Below, in pieces: positions 1 through 4,784 of a stretch of DNA of 5,383 nt. A model generated the notes under the pieces. It saw nothing but the letters and a program-made list of their open reading frames with translations. It had not been told where the DNA came from and ran no database searches. The DNA is from Syntrophales bacterium. GTDB lineage: Bacteria > Desulfobacterota > Syntrophia > Syntrophales > UBA8958. Numbering within the stretch: the first letter of the stretch is position 1; each line of letters opens with the position of its first letter. The stretch lies in NCBI GenBank assembly GCA_023231165.1, contig JALNVY010000170.1:1-5383 (forward strand). Reading direction: 5' to 3'. The position numbers and the translations under genes were made by a program.

Positions 1-641
1 TGGCAACAAAAGTGATGTTGGGGAAATCGCTGCAAGAGCTGGGCTTTACAAAAACCATCCGGCCAAAGCATATCGCCGTCAAAGAAGCCGTTTTCCCCTT
101 CAATCGCTTCCCCAACGTCGATGTCCTGCTGGGTCCGGAGATGAAATCCACCGGGGAGGTCATGGGTATAGACACCTCTTTCGGCATGGCCTACGCCAAA
201 TCCCAACTCGCCGCCGGATTCCAGCTTCCTCTGGCAGGACAGGTCTATATCAGCGTCCACGATATTCATAAGGAACGGACCGTCCCCATCGCCCGGGCTT
301 TCCGGGAAATGGGGTTTCAACTCCTCGGCACCAGGGGCACCGCTGCCTTCCTCAATAATTGCGGAGTTGCGATCAAGGCCATCCATAAACTTTCCGAAGG
401 CCGTCCCCACGTCCTCGACTATATCAAGAACGGGGAAATCCAGTTGATGATCAATACCAGCGTAGGACGGAAATCTTCCTACGACGGCTACAATATCCGG
501 CGGGGCGCCCTGATCTATAACGTGCCTTACACTACCACCCTCGCCGGAGCCAAGGCCATGAGCGAAGCCATTGACGCCCTGAAAAAACAGGACTGGCAAG
601 TGACGGCCCTTCAGGATTATTTTATAGGTGATAAGGGGTGA
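1..641 (+). CDS. carB: Carbamoyl phosphate synthase large subunit, C-terminal part (5'-truncated)
   Basis: The reading frame is open from the first base (first full codon at 3, reading ATKVMLGKSL) to TGA at 639-641. This gives 212 residues, the last fifth of a protein normally near 1,070 residues. CarB joins ammonia from the CarA glutaminase, bicarbonate and two ATP into carbamoyl phosphate for pyrimidines and arginine, in the cytoplasm. The first ~75 visible residues are the end of the second ATP-grasp half (FPFNRFPNVDVLLGPEMKSTGEVMG). The rest is the MGS-like allosteric domain, with HKER, GTRGTA, the EGRPH segment and INTSVGR. In E. coli CarB the equivalent Lys, Thr, Lys and Asn/Thr residues bind UMP or IMP. 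They are kept here, except that the last Thr of the INTT motif is Ser. The GTG at 12 is an internal Val codon, not a start. The gene overlaps purF by four bases. Identification is firm; only the 5' part is missing. Confidence 0.97.
   Translation, partial: ATKVMLGKSLQELGFTKTIRPKHIAVKEAVFPFNRFPNVDVLLGPEMKSTGEVMGIDTSFGMAYAKSQLAAGFQLPLAGQVYISVHDIHKERTVPIARAFREMGFQLLGTRGTAAFLNNCGVAIKAIHKLSEGRPHVLDYIKNGEIQLMINTSVGRKSSYDGYNIRRGALIYNVPYTTTLAGAKAMSEAIDALKKQDWQVTALQDYFIGDKG
626..632 (+). promoter_or_regulatory. Shine-Dalgarno sequence for purF inside the carB end
   Basis: AGGTGAT matches seven bases of the 16S anti-Shine-Dalgarno complement. Its AGG core lies 9 bases before the GTG at 638. A second partial match, GGTGAT at 637-642, lies 10 bases before the ATG at 653. 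Both candidate purF starts are therefore served, and this site alone cannot decide between them. Confidence 0.5.
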
Positions 642-2059
642 TAATTAACAACATGGAAAATTATGAGACAGGCAGACCTCGGGAGGAATGTGGCGTTTTT
701 GCCGTTTACGGGCATCCGGAAGCGGCCCGGCTGACCTTTTTTGGCCTCTTTGCCCTTCAGCATCGCGGGCAGGAAAGCGCAGGGATCGTTTCGGCGGATG
801 GTTGCGATATCTGGTCCCACAAAGCGATGGGGCTCGTCTCCGAGGTTTTCCGGGAAGATAACCTGGCCAAACTCAAGGGCCATCTGGCCATCGGTCATGT
901 CCGTTACTCTACAACCGGGTCGTCGGTGCTCGCCAACGCTCAGCCCTTCATCGCCCACCACGGCGAGGAATATTACGCCATCGGTCACAACGGCAACCTG
1001 ACCAATACCCAGTATCTGCGCTCTACCCTGGAGGCGCGGGGCTCCATTTTCCAATCCACCATGGACACCGAGGTGATCATCCATCTCATGGCCGCTCATT
1101 TAAAGGATGGGTTCGAGGAGGCCCTCGTCAGCGCCCTGTCTCAAATAGAAGGGGCCTACAGCCTCGTCATGATGACCCGCAACCGGATCATCGCGGCCCG
1201 GGATCCCCGTGGTTTCAGGCCCCTATGCCTGGGGCAGATCAACGGCGGCTGGGTGGTTGCATCTGAAAGCTGCGCCTTTGACCTCGTGGGGGCGACCTAC
1301 ATCCGGGATATCATACCCGGTGAAATCGTGATCATCGATGACACCGGCGTCCGCAGCCTTACCCCCTTTCCGGAAATCAAACACGCCCACTGTATCTTCG
1401 AGTTGATCTACTTTGCCCGGCCGGATAGTCAGATCTTCGGCCAGAACGTGTATCTTTGCCGGAAGCGCCTCGGCCATCGTCTGGCAAAGGAGTACCAGCC
1501 TGACGTCGATCTGGTCATGCCTTTCCCCGATTCCGGCAATTACGCCGCTCTGGGTTATGCCGAGGAGAGCGGTATTCCCTTTGAGATGGGAATGATCAGG
1601 AATCATTATGTGGGGAGGACCTTTATTCAACCCACCCAACCGGTTCGTGATTTCGGCGTCCGGGTAAAGCTCAATCCGGTCCGGCCCCTCCTGGAGGGTA
1701 AAAGGGTCCTCATCGTGGAAGATTCCATCATCCGCGGCACCACAAGCCGTAACCGCGTTCGTAACCTTAGGAACAACGGGGTTAAAGAAATCCACATGGT
1801 CATCAGTTGTCCCCCCACCCGTCATCCCTGCCCCTACGGCATCGATTTCTCCGCAAAAGGAGAGCTGATCGCCGCCCAGAAGGGGGAAGTGGAGGCGATC
1901 GGCAAATTCATCGGCCTCGACTCCCTGTACTATCTATCCCTGGAAGGAATGGTGGAAGCAACGAGAATAAATCATGAATCGTTCTGTCTGGCCTGCTATA
2001 CGGGCCAGTATCCCCTGCCGCCAACCGAGACGATGGGGAAACACTGTTTCGAGCCTTGA
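638..2059 (+). CDS. purF: Amidophosphoribosyltransferase, Fe-S/propeptide (B. subtilis) type
   Basis: PurF makes 5-phosphoribosylamine from PRPP and glutamine, the committed step of purine synthesis. Numbering is from GTG 638 (473 aa). A short propeptide precedes the nucleophile Cys18 (REECGVFAVYG). The class II glutaminase domain follows, with QHRGQESAG 41-49, GHVRYST 86-92 and HNGN 117-120. The phosphoribosyltransferase domain has VMPFPDSG 293-300, RNHYVGRTFI 321-330 and the PRPP loop VEDSIIRGTTS 360-370. Four cysteines sit where the B. subtilis enzyme binds its 4Fe-4S cluster: C252 (HCIFE), C398 (HPCPYG), and C450 and C453 (FCLAC). Length is normal for this type (B. subtilis 476 aa). GTG 638 was chosen because it forms a GTGA overlap with the carB stop and has a good ribosome site. 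ATG 653 (468 aa, 12-residue propeptide, closer to the 11 of B. subtilis) is equally plausible; the mature enzyme would be identical. No clear terminator follows. Confidence 0.96.
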   Translation: MIINNMENYETGRPREECGVFAVYGHPEAARLTFFGLFALQHRGQESAGIVSADGCDIWSHKAMGLVSEVFREDNLAKLKGHLAIGHVRYSTTGSSVLANAQPFIAHHGEEYYAIGHNGNLTNTQYLRSTLEARGSIFQSTMDTEVIIHLMAAHLKDGFEEALVSALSQIEGAYSLVMMTRNRIIAARDPRGFRPLCLGQINGGWVVASESCAFDLVGATYIRDIIPGEIVIIDDTGVRSLTPFPEIKHAHCIFELIYFARPDSQIFGQNVYLCRKRLGHRLAKEYQPDVDLVMPFPDSGNYAALGYAEESGIPFEMGMIRNHYVGRTFIQPTQPVRDFGVRVKLNPVRPLLEGKRVLIVEDSIIRGTTSRNRVRNLRNNGVKEIHMVISCPPTRHPCPYGIDFSAKGELIAAQKGEVEAIGKFIGLDSLYYLSLEGMVEATRINHESFCLACYTGQYPLPPTETMGKHCFEP

Positions 2060-2089
2060 TGGGATTTTAAATTGTCCGTTCCTTTTCTC

Positions 2090-3064
2090 TCAAGGGGCGA
2101 CACTGTAGAAGATCAGCCCTGCGGCTCTTTCTTCGCGGAGCAGCCCTTCCTGGATCAATTCGATGAGATGGACATAGGTTTCATTCAGGGCAAGGAACTG
2201 ATCGAACTCGGGTAAATCTACCCCGAAAATATCCTGAGAAACGACAAAGGCCGTCTTTGTTCCCCTTTGAACGGATTCATAAGTAAGTCTTTTCCTGGTC
2301 CGGTGATGATCATATATCGCTTCGATTCTCCCTTTGAGATCACTGAACGGCTGTCCGTGGGCCGGATAAACCTTTTCTACGGGCAAAGCTTCCATCAGGG
2401 CCAGCGAATCGAGATAACTACGTAGGGGACGAAACTCCGGGGCAAACAAATCAGGGCTGAGATTGGGAGTAATCTCCGGCAGGACATGATCGCCGGACAA
2501 CAGGATGCGCTCCTGAGGAAAATAGAAGGATACATGGTCATGGGTATGTCCAGGTGTCGGCATCACCTGCATTTCTTTCCCCCCGACGATAACCCTATGT
2601 TCGGGGAGGTAAAATTCATCGATGGTAAAAGAGCTGCCCGCTTTCTTGAAGGTCAGTAACAATCCGGAGATAAAATCAATTGCCTTTTCCGGAAGCCCAT
2701 GAATCAGGCTAAAGTCTTTGATCCGGTCCACAAACAGAAACTCCTCGTCGTCCCTCCTCAGGATAAAAGGCCGGCTCTGCTCGGACATGTGGATTCTGGC
2801 GCCGGAGATATTCTGAAGCCGGCCGGCCATGCCGCAATGATCAATGTGATAGTGGGTAATGAAGACCCGCTTGATGTCGTGGATGGTTTTACCGATCTTC
2901 TGCAGAGATTCTTCGAGACGGACGAATGTCTCGGGGGTGTTGAGTCCGGTGTCGAGCAGCGTGATGCCTTCGTTATCAACAGCGACGAAGGCATGAACGT
3001 GCATCAGCCGAAACGGCATGGGCAGGGTGAGCATATAAAGATTATCTGTAATTTCTTCCAGCAT
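2090..3064 (-). CDS. MBL-fold metallo-hydrolase with C-terminal winged-helix-like region
   Basis: This is a 324-residue protein of the metallo-beta-lactamase superfamily, probably cytoplasmic since no signal peptide is visible. Numbered from the ATG at 3064, the metal ligands are all present: HYHIDH (H71, H73, D75, H76), PTPGHTHDH (H173), SGDH (D192) and PAHG (H236). These bind two metal ions and activate water. After about residue 250, the pattern HHRTRKRL...LNETYVHLIELIQEGLL resembles the small helical domain of LACTB2-like and glyoxalase II-related hydrolases. That family includes thioester hydrolases and RNases, so the substrate cannot be named. An upstream in-frame ATG at 3070 would abut the ribosome site AAGAGGG with no spacer, while the ATG at 3064 has six bases, so 3064 is preferred. 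The gene is monocistronic, with its own strong promoter. It converges on purF across a 30-base gap that holds no recognisable terminator. Confidence 0.9.
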   Translation of the reverse strand: MLEEITDNLYMLTLPMPFRLMHVHAFVAVDNEGITLLDTGLNTPETFVRLEESLQKIGKTIHDIKRVFITHYHIDHCGMAGRLQNISGARIHMSEQSRPFILRRDDEEFLFVDRIKDFSLIHGLPEKAIDFISGLLLTFKKAGSSFTIDEFYLPEHRVIVGGKEMQVMPTPGHTHDHVSFYFPQERILLSGDHVLPEITPNLSPDLFAPEFRPLRSYLDSLALMEALPVEKVYPAHGQPFSDLKGRIEAIYDHHRTRKRLTYESVQRGTKTAFVVSQDIFGVDLPEFDQFLALNETYVHLIELIQEGLLREERAAGLIFYSVAP

Positions 3065-3070
3065 GGCCAT

Positions 3071-3077
3071 CCCTCTT
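3071..3077 (-). promoter_or_regulatory. Ribosome binding site that fixes the MBL hydrolase start
   Basis: On the minus strand AAGAGGG lies six bases before the ATG at 3064 but directly touches the in-frame ATG at 3070. Normal spacing therefore selects the downstream start, two codons in. Confidence 0.65.
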
Positions 3078-3095
3078 GATTATATTTGTGGCCTG

Positions 3096-3123
3096 ATCAT
3101 AAAGTCTGGTTGATAAATGTCAA
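3096..3123 (-). promoter_or_regulatory. Sigma-70 type promoter of the MBL hydrolase
   Basis: Read on the minus strand, a perfect -35 TTGACA (3118-3123) is followed by a 16-base spacer and a -10 TATGAT (3096-3101, 5 of 6 consensus). Initiation would fall near 3089, giving a leader of about 25 bases with the ribosome site in place. This is the best promoter match in the window. It is a visual consensus match, not experimentally shown. Confidence 0.7.
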
Positions 3124-3151
3124 GACGATTTTTCCTATGCTACATGATAGT

Positions 3152-3180
3152 TTGTCAATTTACCCTTTCCTTCTTTCAAT
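3152..3180 (+). promoter_or_regulatory. Possible promoter of the leader ORF and alpha/beta hydrolase
   Basis: TTGTCA (3152-3157, 5 of 6) and TTCAAT (3175-3180, 4 of 6) are separated by 17 bases. Transcription from about 3187 would include the ribosome site at 3220 and the mini-ORF at 3232. A competing pair, TTGGCA (3204-3209) and TACAAT (3228-3233) with an 18-base spacer, fits the consensus better. It would start transcription near 3240, leaving an almost leaderless hydrolase mRNA. The sequence does not decide between them. Confidence 0.3.
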
Positions 3181-3231
3181 CGTCATGGTATCGGGTTGAA
3201 AACTTGGCAAAGAGCCACTGGAAGGCTTACA

Positions 3232-3252
3232 ATGGCCGTCGCAGAACCATGA
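3232..3252 (+). CDS. Possible six-codon leader peptide MAVAEP coupled to the hydrolase
   Basis: An ATG at 3232 opens a six-codon frame (MAVAEP) ending in TGA at 3250-3252. The stop overlaps the hydrolase ATG at 3249 as ATGA, the classic layout for translational coupling. The ribosome site GGAAGG (3220-3225) lies six bases before the mini-ORF start, whereas the hydrolase ATG has no good site of its own. Ribosomes loaded at 3232 could therefore stop and restart on the hydrolase. The peptide shows no run of a single amino acid that would suggest attenuation. It is very short and could be chance; if transcription starts near 3240 it would not be translated at all. Confidence 0.35.
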   Translation: MAVAEP

Positions 3253-4061
3253 AGATAAAGGACCTTCTCATCTCCATCTACTGCTCCTGTCTGCTTACCC
3301 TCGTCGTGGGTTGCAGCCAGGAGAATCTCATCTTCTTTCCCGAGATTCTGCCACCGGACAACAAATATGCCTTCTCTGAGCCCTTCGAAGAATTGACTTT
3401 GCCCGTCGCGGGGGCTACCCTTAACGCCGTCCTCTTCAAGGTCGCAAACGCCAAAGGAGTCATTCTCTATTTCCACGGCAACGCCGGGAGCCTGCGGACC
3501 TGGGGAGATGTGGCCAGGGATTTTACCTCCCGTGGCTATGATATCCTGATTCCCGACTACCGGGGTTTTGGCAAGAGCACCGGAAGCATCGCCGGTGAAA
3601 AGCAGATGCTGGCGGACGGGCTGGCGGTCTACGGCTACTTGAAAAAGTACTATCCGGAAAACCGGATTATCCTGTACGGCAGATCGATCGGAACGGGGGT
3701 GGCGACATTCGCTGCCAGATCAGGCAAGCCAAGGATGCTCATTCTGGAGTCGCCCTATTTGAGCCTCACCGATCTGGCCTCCTATCACTACCCTTTTCTT
3801 CCCAAATCGCTAATTTCCCTCTTCCTGAAATATCCCTTCCGAACGGATCTTTGGATTCCGGAGGTTGCCTGTCCCATTTATCTGATCCACGGAACCAGGG
3901 ACGACATCATCCCCTTTGACGCCAGTTCCAGACTAGAGCTATTGATCAAATCGCCCCACAAGTTGATCCGAATCGAAGGGGGCGGGCACAATAATCTCAG
4001 CGACTATGGCGCCTATGACCGGGAACTCGCCCTTATCCTTGGCGGCCATCAGCCGCAATGA
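3249..4061 (+). CDS. Alpha/beta hydrolase, predicted lipoprotein (BEM46/ABHD-like)
   Basis: This is a 270-residue serine hydrolase. The N-terminus has a Lys at 2 and 4, a hydrophobic stretch and LVVGC ending at Cys22, a good lipobox, so the protein is probably lipid-anchored in the envelope. The fold landmarks come in order: HGNAGS 76-81 (oxyanion region), DYRGFGKS 103-110, the nucleophile elbow GRSIGTG 144-150 with Ser146, ESPY from 167, HGTRDDIIP from 214 with acid Asp218, and GGGHNN with His247. The Ser-Asp-His triad is complete, so the enzyme should be active; the ester, amide or thioester substrate is unknown. The frame stays open back to an ATG at 3117 (314 aa). That longer start lacks a ribosome site, overlaps the -35 box of the divergent promoter and would bury the lipoprotein signal, so 3249 is preferred. 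The gene converges with the RlpA-like gene downstream. Confidence 0.88.
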   Translation: MKIKDLLISIYCSCLLTLVVGCSQENLIFFPEILPPDNKYAFSEPFEELTLPVAGATLNAVLFKVANAKGVILYFHGNAGSLRTWGDVARDFTSRGYDILIPDYRGFGKSTGSIAGEKQMLADGLAVYGYLKKYYPENRIILYGRSIGTGVATFAARSGKPRMLILESPYLSLTDLASYHYPFLPKSLISLFLKYPFRTDLWIPEVACPIYLIHGTRDDIIPFDASSRLELLIKSPHKLIRIEGGGHNNLSDYGAYDRELALILGGHQPQ

Positions 4062-4104
4062 TAACTACCTGATATTATTTAAAGCCTGTTTTGAGGAGAG
4101 TTAT
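4061..4104. repeat. Imperfect inverted repeat filling the gap between two convergent stops
   Basis: ATAACT-a-CCT (4061-4070) pairs with AGG-ag-AGTTAT (4094-4104): six plus three base pairs around a small internal loop, with a 23-base AT-rich apical loop. It sits exactly between the hydrolase stop (4059-4061) and the RlpA-like stop (4106-4108), the place for a bidirectional terminator. The stem is AT-rich and has no T-run on either side, so it is a poor intrinsic terminator. Confidence 0.2.
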
Positions 4105-4105
4105 A

Positions 4106-4555
4106 CTATTCTTCGATCGGAATGATCCGCACCCGCGCCATACCCTTGCCAAGAAATCCAAGTTGACGCGCCGCCGCCTGCGATAAATCGATGAATTCAA
4201 AACTGTGCTTGCGGCAACGATCATTAACGGTCACCACTACCGATCTGTCATTGGTGAGGTTCACTACTTTAAGCTTGGTCCCGAGGGGGAGGGTTGGATG
4301 GGCCGCTGTCAGCTTCCGAGGGTTGTAGCGCGCCCCGGAACTGGTTCTTTTTTTGTTGTAGCGCTTGGCGTAATAGTAAGCTTTGCCCTCTATGCCTTCC
4401 GGTTCTTCCACGACGGCAGAACTTTTTTGCTCTTTTATGATTGTTTCCGGTTCGGGAGTAGTTTCTGCCTGAAGGGGAGTCATGGCGATAAGAAGACAAA
4501 GCTGAAAGACAGTAACCACGGTCATTATTATTCTCTTCCGACTCTCGAAACGCAT
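4106..4555 (-). CDS. Small secreted RlpA-family (double-psi beta-barrel) protein
   Basis: This 149-residue protein has a Sec signal (basic MRFESRKR, a hydrophobic core at 10-25, probable cut after PLQA at residue 30), an acidic low-complexity linker (31-55) and one DPBB domain (about 57-147). The landmarks are RTSSGARYN 70-78, LTAAHPTLPLGT 82-93, VVNLTNDRSVVVTVNDRC 97-114 and FIDLSQAAARQLGF 121-134. RlpA proteins bind peptidoglycan, and some cut it as lytic transglycosylases at septa. His86 and Asp123, matching catalytic positions, are kept. The usual Glu in the SGE motif is Ala75, and the usual NDRG is NDRC (C114, the only Cys after the signal). It has no lipobox Cys at the cleavage site and no C-terminal SPOR domain, so it is a short periplasmic form whose enzyme activity is uncertain. 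The start is well supported by AAAGGA seven bases upstream. Confidence 0.88.
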   Translation of the reverse strand: MRFESRKRIIMTVVTVFQLCLLIAMTPLQAETTPEPETIIKEQKSSAVVEEPEGIEGKAYYYAKRYNKKRTSSGARYNPRKLTAAHPTLPLGTKLKVVNLTNDRSVVVTVNDRCRKHSFEFIDLSQAAARQLGFLGKGMARVRIIPIEE

Positions 4556-4562
4556 ACCTAAA

Positions 4563-4568
4563 TCCTTT
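4563..4568 (-). promoter_or_regulatory. Ribosome binding site of the RlpA-like gene
   Basis: On the minus strand AAAGGA lies seven bases before the ATG at 4555. This supports that start over the internal ATG at 4525, which would shorten the signal peptide's basic region. Confidence 0.7.
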
Positions 4569-4585
4569 GTTAGATCTTTGTGAAA

Positions 4586-4604
4586 AAATGGAACGGCTCC
4601 ATTT
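4586..4604. repeat. 7-bp inverted repeat upstream of the RlpA-like gene
   Basis: AAATGGA (4586-4592) and TCCATTT (4598-4604) are perfect reverse complements around a five-base loop, ACGGC. The element would lie at the 5' end of the RlpA-like transcript if the candidate promoter at 4614-4642 is used. It could be a small hairpin or a repressor site. With two GC pairs the hairpin is weak, and chance is possible. Confidence 0.35.
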
Positions 4605-4613
4605 ACGGGTAGT

Positions 4614-4642
4614 TTTTTACGTCAATCCTCTCGTTCCGTCAA
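4614..4642 (-). promoter_or_regulatory. Candidate promoter of the RlpA-like gene
   Basis: On the minus strand TTGACG (4637-4642, 5 of 6) and TAAAAA (4614-4619, 4 of 6) are 17 bases apart, giving a leader of about 50 bases. A second TTGACG lies at 4620-4625 but has no acceptable -10 partner. Confidence 0.4.
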
Positions 4643-4648
4643 CCACAA

Positions 4649-4670
4649 ATGTAACTCTATAGATGTAACT
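4649..4670. repeat. Direct repeat ATGTAACT, two copies 14 bp apart
   Basis: ATGTAACT occurs at 4649-4656 and 4663-4670, separated by the palindromic hexamer CTATAG. It lies between the two divergent candidate promoters, just upstream of the -35 for the RlpA-like gene. Paired direct repeats here could bind a transcription factor. No known operator was recognised. Confidence 0.45.
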
Positions 4671-4700
4671 GTCCAATTTTATTGCCTTGAATGATTTCCC

Positions 4701-4728
4701 TTGACACAGGGATGCCTTTCCTTGTACT
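4701..4728 (+). promoter_or_regulatory. Candidate promoter of the acyltransferase gene
   Basis: A perfect -35 TTGACA (4701-4706) is followed after 16 bases by TGTACT (4723-4728, 4 of 6). Initiation near 4735 would give a leader of about 50 bases. The -35 box overlaps a 5-bp inverted repeat, TCCCT (4697-4701) and AGGGA (4708-4712), which might be an operator. Confidence 0.4.
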
Positions 4729-4784
4729 CCCCGCACGGAGAGGACTGCTTCCCTTTCTCACATCCTGAGGGGCGCAGGCAAAAC

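Noticed and set aside
1223..1825. Long minus-strand frame (200 codons) inside purF.
   Set aside because: It lies entirely opposite a well-conserved gene, shows no recognisable domain, and is the expected shadow of GC-rich third codon positions.
2060..2089. Gap between the convergent purF and MBL genes, inspected for a terminator.
   Set aside because: No GC-rich stem followed by a T-run is visible on either strand; termination must be Rho-dependent or lie inside coding sequence.
2699..3079. Plus-strand frame of 126 codons opposite the MBL hydrolase.
   Set aside because: It is antisense to the metal-binding motif region and shows no family features; it is a shadow frame.
3079..3084. Perfect TATAAT on the minus strand as a second -10 for the MBL hydrolase.
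   Set aside because: It has no -35 partner at 16-18 bases, and transcription from it would begin inside the ribosome site.
3117..3248. 44-codon N-terminal extension of the alpha/beta hydrolase from ATG 3117.
   Set aside because: It has no ribosome site, its start lies in the -35 region of the divergent promoter, and it would place the clear lipoprotein signal in the middle of the protein.
4712..4768. 18-codon frame MPFLVLPARRGLLPFLTS ahead of the acyltransferase, considered as a leader peptide.
   Set aside because: The AGGG before its ATG directly touches the start codon, there is no other ribosome site, and the candidate promoter would begin transcription inside it.
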